Shown here: positions 1 through 11,990 of the stretch, in pieces
Position numbering within the stretch: the first letter of the stretch is position 1
Layout of the letters: each line of letters begins with the position of its first letter
Made by a program: the position numbers and the translations under genes
Source of the DNA: Lytechinus variegatus
Lineage: Eukaryota; Echinodermata; Echinoidea; Temnopleuroida; Toxopneustidae
Direction of reading: 5' to 3'
Length of the DNA: 64,000 nucleotides
NCBI RefSeq assembly: GCF_018143015.1
Contig: NC_054743.1
Span: 38,024,922-38,088,921 of the forward strand
Notes under the pieces: model-generated
Seen by the model: only the letters and a program-made list of their open reading frames with translations
Told to the model about the DNA's origin: nothing
Database searches by the model: none

Positions 1-229
1 AATAATTTATTCATCAAGCTTCAAATTGTACTCAAACTTAAATCCCAATCATACAGTAGTCATGGTAATACAGTCGAATTCTGTGCAACTTCACAGATAA
101 ATTACTCTTCAAGATCCCCCTTTGAAATTAGCTGCCCCCAAACTAAGGAATGGTCTGTCGATTGATATAAAAAGCTCTCCATCGCTAAATGTCTTCAAAG
201 CCATATTCAAATCCAAATTTGGTATATAA
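1..229 (+). mobile_element. LINE 3' end (RT C-terminal tail)
   Basis: A + strand frame from about 116 to the TAA at 227-229 reads KLAAPKLRNGLSID followed by IKSSPSLNVFKAIFKSKF. This matches the usual last ~30 residues of Jockey/CR1-type LINE reverse transcriptases (A-P-K-L-W-N-S-L-P then S-L-x-x-F-K-x-x-L-K). The frame is broken just upstream. The 5' part lies before the window or is lost. Confidence 0.6.
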
Positions 230-519
230 TATCTGTTTATGAAAATTTATTTTCTTCACCTTCTTAATTACCAAAATGCATCATTTTTTTTCCCAGCACA
301 TCTGAATAATTATTTTGAATAAAAGCTACGAACTTTAAATTTCCTTTGACAAGAATGATGACTCACAAGTCACTGTGGAAGCATCATTTTGAATACAATG
401 TGGATTATTTGTTTACCATCTGTCTCTTAACTTGTTTGATTTTAAGATAAGTGTCCTTACTAATATTTGTAAAGCATTGTACATTATCAAGTTCTTGACT
501 ATACGAGTACGATGCCTCT

Positions 520-1012
520 TTCAAATTAAAGGGATGCTCTGGGCTGAAAATATTTATATCTAAATAAATAGAGTAAAATTCACAGCTCAAAATGCAAAAA
601 TTTCATCAAAATCTGATAAAAATAGCGAATTTATTGAATTTTTATGTTTAGCAATATTTTGTGAAAACAGTTACATGCACGTAGTCATGAATATTCATTA
701 GATGGGCTGACGATGTCACATCCCCATGAAATTACATGAAATCATAATTGTTTCATTTTTTCATACATGTGTGAATGATTTAGAGTGAAATAACTTGCAG
801 TAAGGAATATTCAATGCACTTAATTAGTTGTTATTCCACTATTTTTTATCCTTGAAGGGAAAAAATGAATAAATTCTAATATTTTTGGTTCTTGAAGGAA
901 AAACAATGAACAAACCTTACTTCAATAAAATACAAAGAACAAGTGAGGAAATGACATCATCAGTTTGTTCATTGAATATTCATGAAGACATGCCGAGAAC
1001 CGTTTCACCGGA
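520..1012. mobile_element. non-autonomous palindromic element (family shared with 44.0-44.9 kb)
   Basis: The left side near 527-600 (GGGATGCTCTGGGCTG, then AATAAATAGAGTAAAA) matches, in inverted orientation, the right end of the element near 44840-44885. Internal motifs such as the conserved ATGAATATTCAT patch are also shared. It has no coding capacity. The exact right boundary is uncertain. Confidence 0.4.
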
Positions 1013-1039
1013 ATAATGCAAATATATAAAATGCCATGT

Positions 1040-1110
1040 ATAACTTTGCATAGGCGGATCCAGGGGGTGAGGGGCCTGCCCCCCCCCCCCTATTGGCGGA
1101 GCAAAAATAA
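1040..1110. repeat. G/C-run fragment of hAT-like repeat
   Basis: GGCGGATCCAGGGGG is followed by a C run at about 1080-1090. The same GGATCC-plus-homopolymer signature recurs at 11.28, 12.5, 14.6, 38.76 and 39.17 kb. It is a short remnant only. Confidence 0.4.
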
Positions 1111-1540
1111 AGGAAAAAAGGGGGAAGAAAAATAGAAAAGAATAGGTAATGAGAGGAGAAAAAAGAGGAGGAAGACGAGTGAATAAAATTAGGTAAGGGA
1201 AAGACTTGGAAAATAAAACGAAAATCTTTCATATCTTTATTAAAAAGTTTCGCTCGCGCTCGAATTGCTTGTTTGATGAGATACATGTCTTATCATTAGG
1301 CTGACATGGAGCTTAAAATATCAAGTTTTGAAGTCAATATAAAAAATCATATTTCAGCTCGGATAACTAGCTTTCATTATTTTGTTTGATTTTTAAAAGT
1401 GCTCTGTAAAATTTCCGTTTTATGGTCTGAATATCAACATTTTCATCTCGCGCTGCGCGCTCGCATTATTTGATTTGTCAACATGGTCAAGTACCTATTA
1501 TTTTCGTGTATTCAATAAAGTTTTCAAAATGTCCCTTCAC

Positions 1541-1684
1541 GGGTCCGTTGCAGAAAGAGTTGCGTTTAAACGCAAGTAAAAATGTCAATCGCAAGTCCCG
1601 AATGCGCGCTGTTGATTGGTTAAAAATCAAGTTGCGCATGATTTTTAGAGTTACGATTTATTGCAACTCTTTCTGCAAAGGGCT
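1541..1684. mobile_element. short palindromic MITE-like element
   Basis: The left end GTTGCAGAAAGAGTTGC is answered by GCAACTCTTTCTGCAAAG at the right end, giving an inverted repeat about 144 bp long overall. There is no coding capacity. The ends resemble the GGGCCCGTTGCATAAA family found at 39.84 and 45.77 kb, but the interior differs. Confidence 0.55.
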
Positions 1685-1699
1685 TGAGGTCTGATTGTC

Positions 1700-2430
1700 A
1701 AAACGTATCAGCTAGCGCTGCAAGACACAATTGTCTGATGGGTAGGGTTTGCGGTTCTCTTATCCTAACCCTAATCCCTCTCAATTTCCTTTTCTATTTC
1801 GTTTGCCTTTTCTTTGCCTGTCCCTTTTGCTGTTCCTCTTGGATCTATTATCTTTTTTTTTCCTTCTTCCCTTTTCTTCCTTTTCTTCTCCCCTCGCTTT
1901 CCTCTAATTCATTTCCTCCTCCTTCTTCCCCTTCTTTCTTTTTCTTCCCCTCCTCCTTCTTCATTAATATCTTCAAGAAAATGGAGTATTAGATTTGAAT
2001 TGAACTGCCCTCCGACGGTCTGACCTACCTTTCCAAAGATACCGTCTTAATTGTTACGTCCCCAAACATAAATGTGAGATTTGTTACTCTATTTCATCAT
2101 CAAAGAACTAACGTACCCTTTTAGCCGTCATGATTTTTCTCCTGGAAAATGCTTCAAAAAAATTGTTGACCCCTGTCACGCTTGTTTTTTTTCTCTCTCT
2201 CTCTCTTTGTAGTTGTCAGAAAATGTTTGCATCTATATATACTGGTTTTCCAGGTATTGGTTGCACTCTTAAAAAAAGGATTGGTTAAAATAAAAACTGC
2301 GTTGATGAAGGTTCGGTGTAAAAATGGCAGAGGTAAAAATAGTAATGGTAAAAGTAAACAAGTGGAATGCCTCTGGCCGTCTCACCTGCATCACGCGCTT
2401 CAATATAGCAGCAGTGCTGATTTTGAATAC
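1700..2430. other. pyrimidine-rich and low-complexity intergenic stretch
   Basis: Positions 1780-1980 are strongly C/T biased on the + strand, and a (TC)n tract lies at about 2190-2207. I see no protein homology or splice structure. Open frames here follow from base composition. Confidence 0.5.
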
Positions 2431-2433
2431 TAC

Positions 2434-3385
2434 TCTAACTCGCACAAGATGTTCAGTGATACATGGTTACTCTTATGTCCACTTTTTATGAACTAGACCA
2501 ATAAACTTACAGATATGATGGTTATTCAACAAAAAAACCCAACATGGCCAAAGTTCATTGACCTTACATGACCTTTGACCTTGATCATTTGAACTGAAAC
2601 TCGCACAGGATGTTCAGTGATACTTGATTACTCTTATGTACAAGTTTCATGAATCAGATCCATAAACTTTCAAAGTTATGATGGTAATTCAACAGATACA
2701 CCCAATTCGGCCAAAGTTCATTGACCTCTGACCTTGGTCATGTGACCTGAAACGTGCACAGGATGTTCAGTGATACTTGATTACTCTAATGTCCAAGTTT
2801 AATGAACTAGACCAATAAACTTTCAAAGTAATGATGGTAATTCAACAGATACCCCCGATTCGGCCAAAGTTCATTGACCCTAAATGACCTTTGACCTTAA
2901 TTATGAGACCTAAAATTGCACAAAATTTTCAGTGATGCTTGATTACTATTATGTCCAAGTTTCATGAATCAGATCCATAAACTTTCAAAGTTATGATGGG
3001 AATTCAACAGATATCCCCAATTCGGCCAAAGTTCATTGACCCTAAATGACCTTTGACCTTGGTCATGTGACGTGAAACTCATGCAGGATGTTCAGTGATA
3101 CTTGATTAACCTTATGTCCAAGTTTCATGAACTAGGTCCATATATTTTCTAAGTTATGATGACATTTCAAAAACTTAACCACAGGTTAAGATTTCGATGT
3201 TGATTCCTCCAACATGGTCTAAGTTCATTGACCCTAAATGACCTTTGACCTTGGTCATGTGACATGAAACTCTAATAGGATGTTTAGTAATACTTGATTA
3301 ACCTTATGGCCAAGTTTCATGAACTAGGTCCATATACTTTCTAAGTTATGATGTCATTTCAAAAACTTAACCTCGGGTTAAGATT
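2434..3385. repeat. tandem repeat array, ~160-bp unit, each with a DR1 nuclear-receptor motif
   Basis: About five to six diverged head-to-tail units share GATGTTCAGTGATACTTGAT, AAGTTTCATGAA, CAAAGTTATGATGG and AAAGTTCATTGACC. Each of five units carries TGACCT-N-TGACCT, the complement of a perfect DR1 element, at 2569-2581, 2722-2734, 2885-2897, 3047-3059 and 3239-3251. Unit spacing is 153, 163, 162 and 192 bp. I see no coding capacity. Whether the DR1 motif binds a receptor is unknown. Confidence 0.8.
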
Positions 3386-3475
3386 TGATGTTGACGCCGC
3401 CGCCGCCGTCGGAAAAGCGGCGCCTATAGTCTCACTTTGCTTCGCAGGTGAGAGAAAAATGGCAAATCTTAAACC
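3386..3475. repeat. GC-rich end module of the DR1 array
   Basis: The array ends in a sudden GC-rich stretch: a GCC repeat, then GGAAAAGCGGCGCCTATAG, then a gcaggtgag motif. GGCGCC is self-complementary, and the stretch looks like the terminus of a dispersed element that carries the array. The family is not recognised. Confidence 0.35.
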
Positions 3476-4655
3476 CCCATGCAAAAAAAATTTCAAAATG
3501 CCCCCGCATGCACATAGATTAAATAAGAAAGGTTCTGAGAAGAAAATTAAAATCATAATGTTTGACTAATGGAAAGGGTAACATTTTTAAATCATAGATA
3601 GATCGTCTGCACCAAATTTATAAACCTTTTGTTGGTTTATTTTGTTTTCCTGGATTTACATGCGTGGCCCTTCTCATGTCAAATCGCTCTACTAATATTC
3701 ACATTTTAAGCTCACTTTGGATCACTATACATAAAGTTTATTAGAAAAATAGTAGAAAAAATAAAAAATAATATTGGTGAGGGTTTTAGGAAATCTATCG
3801 AAGAATTCAAAAGCTATTAGAATATTATTTTAATGGTGACGTCATTTGCAAACAGCTTTCCCGTGAATGGTGTAATAAAAAACAATATCAGTAACGTAAT
3901 TTTCTTTTTAAAAAATGAAAATTGTTTTTATTGTATCTTCAGTATATCAAGAGACGATTTATCGCACTTCCGCTCTTGAATTATTTTTTTTCAGCAATCA
4001 CTAACCATCAAAAAATGGAAAAATATACATTTTGTAGTGCACAAATTATCATGGGGCAGCTGCTCGTATATATGACGTCATAGACTAAAAACTTAAAAGT
4101 TCTAATAACTTTCTCGATTTTTAATGGATTTTCCATCTTAACCTCTGCCATTTTCAATTTCGTCATTTTACCTCTGCCATTTTTCCCTCTGCCAATTTTA
4201 CCATTGCCATTTTTACCTCTGCCATTTTACCTGGCACCGTTGATGAATAAGTGTCCGACCGACGAATATGGTCAAAATCAGTCAATTTATTGGTCAGAAA
4301 ATATAATCTAGGAGAATATCGGTTGATATTGACCATTTTCTGGCACATATTTACTAACTGACCAAAAGATTGGTCACTTTTGACTAATCGATTTTTCAAG
4401 AGTCTAGGCGCTACTGAATAATCGTTTTCTATTATCCACTTCTATCAGTCCTATCATGCCTATATAGGGACGATTTCGAAAGCTCCAGAGGTCTTGCTTC
4501 TCACTGAATCCTATTTATTCATTATGATGCAACGAGGTTATGAAACATAATTATTATCATTCGTTTCAATACGAGCAGCAGTCACATGAACTCTTGTATA
4601 GAGATGACCTGGATTTTTCAAAACCATACCACATGGACAAGCAGCGTATAGATAA
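3476..4655. other. intergenic, no gene seen
   Basis: This is AT-rich sequence with a short run of repeated 'CTCTGCCATTTTTAC' words at about 4143-4230. No coding, tRNA-like or splice signal could be supported. The LINE that follows begins abruptly near 4660. Confidence 0.4.
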
Positions 4656-4659
4656 CCCA

Positions 4660-6955
4660 TTCATCCGATCGTCCATGAACTCGATTTTCTGTTATACAGA
4701 GAAAAAATATTATCCAGATTTTCATCAGCGTACAGTAGGGTTGTGTCGTCAGCAAACAAAACATATTGTAGTTTGGGAGAAACATGTGAGATATCATTTA
4801 CATAAACTAGGAATAAGAAAGGCCCGAGTATAGACCCTTGGGGGACGCCGCATTTCAGATTTAGGATATCGGATTTATGATTGTCAAATTCGGTATATTG
4901 TTGCCGGTTGGAAATATAATCACTAAACCATGCAAGTGGCGTTCCCCTTACATCACTTTGTTCGAGCTTATGGAGTAGAATTTTATGATTTAGGGTGTCG
5001 AATGCCTTGGACAGGTCTAACATGACACCTACGACAAATTGCTTTTTGGCGATGGCAGATGTTATTTTATCATATGTCCAATATTGCCAAATCTGTAGAG
5101 TAATTCTTACGAAAACCATATTATGTAGGGAGCAGTATATCATGTTTAAATAAGAAAGAATATAATTGATTCTAAACTATCCGTTTGAGAATCTTAGACA
5201 TACGAGGCAATATTGAAATTGGTCGATAATTGTTACATTGATTGCGGTCACCCTTTTTTGAATATTGGTATTACCTTTGCCAGTTTGAAGGATTGGGGGA
5301 AAGTTCCTGTCGTGAGCGACATGTTGAATATATGACATAAAGGATCAGCGATATTATGGATGATCTTTTTTAAAATAAAAGTATTCAATCCTTCGTGACC
5401 ACATGATTTACTGTTTTTCAGAGTTTTGGCAATGGATATCTCGCTAGGAGTTACGTGTTGGAAAAATATAGATTAATGCATCTTGGAAATAATGACTCCT
5501 TTGGAGACGGCTCATTACCACCTGTAGAATCTGATAAATTTACACCGATGTTGACAAAGTAACTATTAAGCATATTAACTATTTTTGTGGTTCACTAGTT
5601 TTTAAGTTATTCATATTAAGTTCAGAAGGAAAATCTTTTCCTTTTCTTTTCCCTAGTATGTCGTTTAAAATTGTCCATATTGCTGAGGTTTGACCGGATG
5701 CAGCATGCAATTTGTTAAAATAATTTGTCTTCGAGAATGCTTAATCAAGGCGTTCAATTTGTTACGATACCTTTTAAACTTATTGTGTAGTGATAAGTCA
5801 CTTGGATTACGTATGTAATTCTTGAATAAGACGTTTTTCCAGTTAATTGATTTAAGTAAACCTTTAGTGATCCACGGTTTACGATTTATATTCCATCTAT
5901 TGCCTTTTACAAGTCGACGTGGGACGTGTTATTGAATTTTTTTCAATAAAATATCAAGAAACAGATCATAGGCCTTATCGACATCATTTTGCACTTCAAA
6001 AACTACTGACCACTTCTCTTTGCAAAGAGCATTATTCAATTCTTTAATTTCTTCTGGCGTATTTTTTTCTTAAATAACTAAGCCCTTGTTTAGGATTATT
6101 GATTATAGTTGGGTGACTGTGTGTTTTGTGAAAAGCGAAGACTGGCATGTGGTCGGGGACGTCCGAATATAGTATTCCACTTTGAAGATTTTCAGATAAA
6201 GAACTTGTATTGTAAAAACATTATCAAGCAGGGTTTGCGAGGAGCCAACAATGCGTGTCGGCTTATCTATTAATAGATACAATGCATACGAATGAAGAAA
6301 ATTCGTAAATGTGCTACTAATTCGAGAATCTGAAGATGTTAAAATCTCCAAGGAGAAAGATTTCTTTACCCCCTCGAGAAAAAGAACTTAAAAGAGGATC
6401 AAGGTCAGCAGCGGACCGTAACCCGGAGGAGACAAAACATTGGAGGGGCACAGCATTGTTCACAAACAATGCAGTGCCCCTCCAACCGACTATGACGTTC
6501 TTTTTATTCCCGTTGTTCTTAATTTCAAGGAAAAGGGATTGGAAGTCGGGAGAAAGGGAGGCGTCGTTGAAAAAATGAAAAGAGATATCATCCTTTACGT
6601 ACACAACAACTCCACCTCCACGGCCAGTCTTTCTATCTGCACGAAGCATTTTGTAGCCCTCGGGGTCTAACAATTGGCATGGGGATCGATCATGAAGCCA
6701 TGATTCGCTTACACAGATAACAGAGAAACTATGTCTAAAAGAACACAAAAGACTTTGTATTTTATCTATATTACACGATAAGCTCCGGGCATTGAGATGA
6801 AGAAGGCTTAAGTCTGATGAACTAATTGGTACATCATTAAGTTTGCTCGGTAAGTAGTATCGGCATTCTTTGATATCGATTAAATCTGGAGGAGTATTAA
6901 GTAGTTCAGAATCGGTCATTAAACAATTGGGATGGATAAGTGAAGACTAAGGTCA
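4660..6955 (-). mobile_element. decayed Jockey/CR1-type LINE (endonuclease + reverse transcriptase)
   Basis: The element reads leftwards. At 6317-6919 the frame encodes an APE-type endonuclease (LHLNARSL, VICVSESWL, GYKMLRADR, GRGGGVVVYV, LLGDFN). Decayed RT motifs follow (PISILPRMSKIL near 5160-5230). At 4661-5143 the RT catalytic core reads MLDLSKAFDTLNHKILLHKL, GVPQGSILGPFLF and VLFADDTTLL. Several frame changes separate these blocks, and the RT stops short of its C-terminus near 4660, so the copy is dead and 3'-truncated. A 46-bp hairpin insertion sits in the endonuclease region at 6440-6485. Clade assignment is by motif style only. Confidence 0.85.
6440..6485. repeat. 46-bp near-perfect hairpin inside LINE endonuclease
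   Basis: The stem runs TTGGAGGGGCAC-(A)-GCATTGTT, then loop CACA, then its complement with one mismatch (21-bp arms). It lies where an endonuclease would normally read V-I-x-x-x-Y-R-P-P, so it looks inserted or substituted after the LINE formed. Confidence 0.8.
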
Positions 6956-7038
6956 AATTCTAACTTAAAGCTAACTTAAAATACAATGCTGTGGAAGAAA
7001 GGTTCCCTTGATAGGGGTACTAACTTTAGAAATATATA

Positions 7039-8010
7039 CAGTGCGTATCAAAAAAAAGTTAACACTTAGAAAAAATCATGTAAAATCATACATTTGTAAT
7101 ATCCTGAAGATTTTTCCGCATTTTACCATTGGTACGTATCCATTTAAGCAAGTGACGATACAACTGTCGAAAAATATTTCCGCTTGAGTGAGCACCACTT
7201 ACTTTTGAAAAGTTGGTGAAAAATGATTTGCGCAGAACTTTGAAATAGTTATGCAAATGAAAGTAGACCTTAATCATGAATAACACATGGAATTTAACTA
7301 GGAAACTTGATCAGAAGATATCTTTAACCCTTTTTAAACTTGTTTCCTTGCCTAAAACACTTCAAAGAGTGCATTGCGCCCCACCCCACTCCCCCACACA
7401 CCGAGGCCATCGTGACGATTACACTGAGCCTTGATTTACATGAAATGGCTTAGGCCTGATTTTCATTTTGTTAATCATTGTCAAGCTTGGAAAAAGTGTT
7501 GAGAATCAAGTATTACACGAAAAATGAAATGTAAACCCACTTTGAATGATAAAAACTTAGTGAAAAAAGATGTCTGATATAAACTTTTGTTCAGATTCGG
7601 TTATGTCCTCAGATCCAGCTGGCACAAAAAGGGTAAAGGTTGTGATTATTAAGTGTTGAAATTTCAATTTGGGTAGTAAAATTGTTATAAAATGCTTGAA
7701 TGTATCCGTTTTATTTCAATTGACTAAAAGTGCAAGGGAAATGTATGAGAAATGTTTCGCAGGGTAAGTTTGATTTCACCGTTTCCCCTTGACACAGCGT
7801 GAAAACGAGCATTTCTGCGCAAACAGATTTCTGTGAGCTTTACAAAAATGGACAGTGCTCACTCAAGTGCCACATTCTGTCAAAAATCTTACTTTCATTG
7901 GATAGATGAGACCCAAACCCATGATTATATGTGAAAAGAATACCCACATGTTGTATATTTTTTAATTCCCAGGGCTTTTTCAAAGTGTAAAATTTTTTTG
8001 ATACGCACTG
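7039..8010. mobile_element. TA-flanked DNA transposon remnant (Tc1/mariner-like MITE), 972 bp
   Basis: The terminal inverted repeats read CAGTGCGTATCAAAAAAA at the left and its complement at the right, both directly flanked by TA (7037-7038 and 8011-8012). A TA target duplication with CAGTGCG-type ends is typical of Tc1/mariner-like elements. I see no transposase; internal frames are short and without recognisable motifs. Similar CAGTGCGTCCC ends occur at 58946 and 56253. Confidence 0.8.
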
Positions 8011-8093
8011 TAGTACAATACAATACGTATGGGCTACTGAAGCTTGAAATGCCAAACTTAAAGGTTACAAATGAGTAAAAATATATATATATA

Positions 8094-8826
8094 TAAACCC
8101 CTCAAAAAAAGTTTTGCAACTCAGTTTTGGGATGATATCTTTTTGGTTAATGAAGTATAAAAGGTGAAACTGGTATCATTGGAAAGCTAAATTATTCTTC
8201 TTTACAATGACATGCCATTTGCTGTGATTATGTAATCATTGAATATGCAATCACCCTGAACATTGAGAAAAGTCAAAAGTGAAATGTTGCAAAATGCATT
8301 GATTTCTAACAAGAGTCTCCATTTCTATAGAATTTCCACCATGCAGGTGACAGTGAATGCACTCGGTCCATCCTCGAAACAATTGGAAATTCGCTATTGG
8401 AAACGACGCATTTTGCAACATTTCATTTCTATCATTGCTGCGTATTATCATGTCTGTGTATTTCATGATAACACTAGCATTACAAATGACACATGATTGT
8501 AAAGAAGAATCATCATGCTTTCTAAAGATATCAATTTTACACATGATGATGGCACATTAAGAAATTTATCGGCACTCAAACTTGCAGTTTGAGTTGCAGA
8601 ACTCAAACATGACATGGCAACGAATTTTGCAACATTTCATTTTTTACATTGCTGCATATTTATCATGTCTGTGTATTTCATGATAACACTAGCATTACAA
8701 ATGACACATGATTGTAAAGAGGAATAATCATGCTTTCCATTGATACCACTTTAACATATGATGATGGCACACTAAGAAATTTATTAGCACTCAAACTTGA
8801 GTTGCAGAACTTTTTTGAGGGGTTTA
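8094..8826. mobile_element. TA-flanked DNA element with AAACCCCTC ends, 733 bp
   Basis: The left end TAAACCCCTCAAAAAAAGTT is mirrored by AACTTTTTTGAGGGGTTTA at the right, with TA on both sides. Inside, a ~240-bp segment is duplicated: the block around 8400-8520 recurs at about 8625-8745 with near identity. There is no coding capacity. A second copy with the same ends lies at about 51960-53054. Confidence 0.8.
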
Positions 8827-8959
8827 TATAAGATGAAACAAGAATCGATTAAACAGATAGGTGAATCGATGGCATAAAAAGTATTACAATGGATATTGTA
8901 ATATTAAACCTATTACAAAACAAAAAAATCTGAATTCATATAACTGTGATATGAAGTGT

Positions 8960-9160
8960 CCAAGGCCCGGCGAGGGTTGATATATAACTTTTGATAAGTC
9001 AACTTGGCAAGATAAAATATCTCACCATGTTGACATATAACTTTTTACAAGTCGACTTAGCGAGATAACGTATCTCGCCATGTCGATATGATAAGGTAAT
9101 TATGTCGACATGGCAAGATAAAGTATCCCGCTAAGTCGTCAAGTCGATGGCACTCTAAAG
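8960..9160. repeat. short palindromic tandem repeat (GTCGAC / GCGAGATA words)
   Basis: Units combine 'agtcgact(t)', 'gcgagata' and 'tatctcgc' in alternating orientation (for example near 9050-9085 and 9105-9140), so each can fold on itself. It is probably a decayed palindromic element. No gene is present. Confidence 0.5.
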
Positions 9161-10948
9161 GTTCCGTATTTCCCACATGGAGATATGCACAATTTCAATC
9201 TGTAGGGAATGATTTTGAACAAAAGCATAGCTAATAATGCACAGAGGATCGTCACCTATCTTTGTCCTGAAGACGCAGTTTATTCTGCTCTGTTGTATTC
9301 TTTACTGTCAGTCATGCGAGTGGCTCTCGTTGTTAAACGATGTTACTGTAATCCGATTTAATTTGAATCTCAACAGGCATGACACGCATGATATTGATAT
9401 GTATAGTATAATGATTGACTTCTTTGAATAAAAACAATCTTTTTCACGATTAAGAATTAAAAGATTAAAAGTTGACCCACTTCGGATCGAAGCGGAATTT
9501 TAACCTTGATCAGAAGGGGTAAACTTTAACTTTTTTTTCTTGATTTGCCCTTTTTCTTTTTTTTCAGAAGTTTTCATATGGTGTTGATTCCCCTCCCAAT
9601 ACCACTTCAACACTCACACGTGCACCGATGTTTTTGCCAATCATTGGTATATTTTTAATTAACAAGAGAATGTCACACCTTATGACATCAATAGTGTAAT
9701 AGTTCATATCATTACTGAATCAATCAACACTTTTTGTGAAATCGAGCCTCTGACTTTTGAAGAGGTGCATAGATGTATCCCACTTCCGAGAACTGGTATG
9801 GCGGGCATGACAGGAGCGGCTTCCAGAGAAGAACAAACGCACTGGCAAAACTTGGTGTGTTGTTACGTCCAGGCATAAATAGGGCATATTTTGAGACCAC
9901 CCTTCTCCTTGGAAATTACCGTAAAAACATCACCCATTTTAACAAATTGATCGATAGATTTTTTTTGCATGTTGTTAAGCAGATTCTAAAAATGTATCGG
10001 AGATCTGTGAAGTATTACTGTTATGTTTGCCTTTATTCCTAGAAATCCGATCTGTCTAATTCATTTTCAACCACAAATTCCTTGTGAAAATAACGAAACT
10101 GTGCTGATGCGACGGGAAAATCATATTAGGCTATCTTATCATACCTAAATGATGATCACATGGATCCATCATAATCGATATATAAGCAGAACATTATTTA
10201 GAAACCCTAACATCACTTTGCCGTCAGTCACTACACGCCCATCATCACACTCAACAATCCCTATTTCCCGCGCGGGCACTGCATCCATGACAAAAGTTTG
10301 TCAGAGTCCGGTTATAGGGCTCGGCTGGCATATGATGCCCGCGACCACATGCCAAACAATATTAATGATCATGGATCAGTAGTAATGTTTGGAGCCAAAC
10401 AATCATGGATCAGTCATGTTTGGAGTGTAGGCCACAGAACACTCCAAAATCAATGAATGAGCTACTTACCTTTTAAGTTTAATTTCCCTCCAGCTCTATT
10501 CACTAAATCCACAGTGCAAAAATTCGAATAATGTTTAATACCGTTACTTTTCGGCAAATTTAAAATGAATTTGTTTCAGCTACCAACTGTATTTCGTACT
10601 AAGCAGCAAACAACGTGTCCATGTGGTGTTTATATAGTCGAGTTGTATTCCACTCTTTCGGTACACGCCCACATTTTATCCAGGGTGGCTTGTTCATATA
10701 AACGAATCTTTTACGACTTGGTACATTGTTCCCATGAAATATCCTTCCGACTTCACGCGGAAGTATTTTAGGTATCGATTTCCACGACATGGTCTCCTAA
10801 TCCGTTACAAACGAAAAAATCAGAGGCGGGTTCATGAATCCCGGTCATGATTCCAAGGTTCATCAATTATGTACAAAAAGGATTATTCTTCCTTTACGAA
10901 AGAGGACCGTGTTTATGATTTGTCACCGCACTATCCACCTCAGTGACC
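9161..10948. other. intergenic, no confident gene
   Basis: This stretch lacks recognisable repeats and genes. A + strand frame from about 10208 to 10453 stays open for about 80 codons (contains PIITLNNPYFPRGHC) and follows a possible acceptor at 10221, but I recognise no family and no start. A long C run closes the stretch at about 10951-10968. Confidence 0.4.
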
Positions 10949-11066
10949 TCACCCCCCCCCCCCCCCCCTATAATCTCTGGGACTAATTTTCATTTCCGAA
11001 ATTGTCAAAAGATTTGTATTCATTGAAAATTGAAAATATGAACCAAGATTTTGTAATATCATGAAA

Positions 11067-11283
11067 GCGTCTTGGTCTACTGGTTCTGACCCTCGGCTTG
11101 CAACCAGAATTGGTCGTGGGTTCGCATCACATTCACGTACGGCATCAACTCCATGAAGCAATATATTCATCCACTCGTACTGTAGGCCTACCTACCCAAC
11201 CAAGAGTAAATGGGTACCAGTTAGATTTAAGTCTTCAAACAGCTGTGAGCACCGGAATTGGTAGCCTAGCTACTAGCCGAGGC
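11067..11283 (+). mobile_element. tRNA-derived SINE
   Basis: The head resembles a tRNA: a decayed A box (GGTCTACTGGTTCTGACC), then a B box-like GGGTTCGCATC at 11117-11127. It is followed by the family body word AAATGGGTACC near 11210, shared with the SINEs at 32.0 and 51.1 kb. It is immediately followed by a hAT-like CAGGGGTGGATCC end. Confidence 0.65.
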
Positions 11284-11510
11284 AGGGGTGGATCCAGGAT
11301 TTTCCATGGGGGGCACATTTTTGCTTGATAATTTGACAAGCGCAAAAAAATATTAATAATGATAATAATAATAATAAAAAGTGTCATCACTTTCGGGGGG
11401 GTACACTTGGGTAAAAACGGCACATTTACATTACAGATTCTGATTATGGCTCTCAAGTGGGGGGGGGGGCACGGGCCGGCTGTGCCCCCCCCCCCTTTAT
11501 ACCCTAGATT
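11284..11510. mobile_element. hAT-like non-autonomous fragment with G/C runs
   Basis: It starts CAGGGGTGGATCCAGGATTT, a typical hAT-style end (CAGxGGCGGATC), and ends in a C run followed by tataccctag. There is no coding capacity. The right end is poorly conserved, so the boundary is approximate. Confidence 0.45.
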
Positions 11511-11990
11511 GACATAGATTTTCACCGAAAGTATATTTTGACGAATTTCATACCTGAAGGAATTAAGGTTAAGAATAGCATAATTAGGTAAGACCTAATG
11601 GGAGAACACTTTTTGAGAGAGTAGATTATTATTATATTTTTTTCTTCTCTGTATAATGCTTAAAATTTACCAATGGAACGTGATTTTACCCATTGTTGGT
11701 GAAAGTTTAAGTGAACCCCCTTTTCAGGGTGCACGGCGTATTGTAAACAACAATAAATCCAAACAAGTTAGATTTCTTTATCTGTGTATATGATTGTATA
11801 TGATTTAAAAGGAAAGTAATATACCCAAATTTCTATATGCCATCATATATACTAGAAAGGACATTGTCCCACGGTGTGTGTAAGTTCACTATGTTGGAAA
11901 AACACTGGAAATAACGCACTAGAAAATCAAGGGGAAATCCCTGACAATTCAAAACACAATTTATATTTCCCAACCGTATTAAATACTCAC

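Noticed and set aside
1684-2023. Two overlapping + strand frames of 69-102 codons
   Set aside because: They come from a C/T-rich stretch and encode Phe/Ser/Pro-rich low-complexity sequence with no family signal.
10208-10453. About 80 open + strand codons (PIITLNNPYFPRGHC)
   Set aside because: No start codon near the beginning, no recognised family, and the length is within chance; kept only as a note in the spacer entry.
10951-10968. Long C run as telomere-like or structural signal
   Set aside because: It is a simple homopolymer of the kind found repeatedly beside hAT-like ends; no telomere repeat is present.
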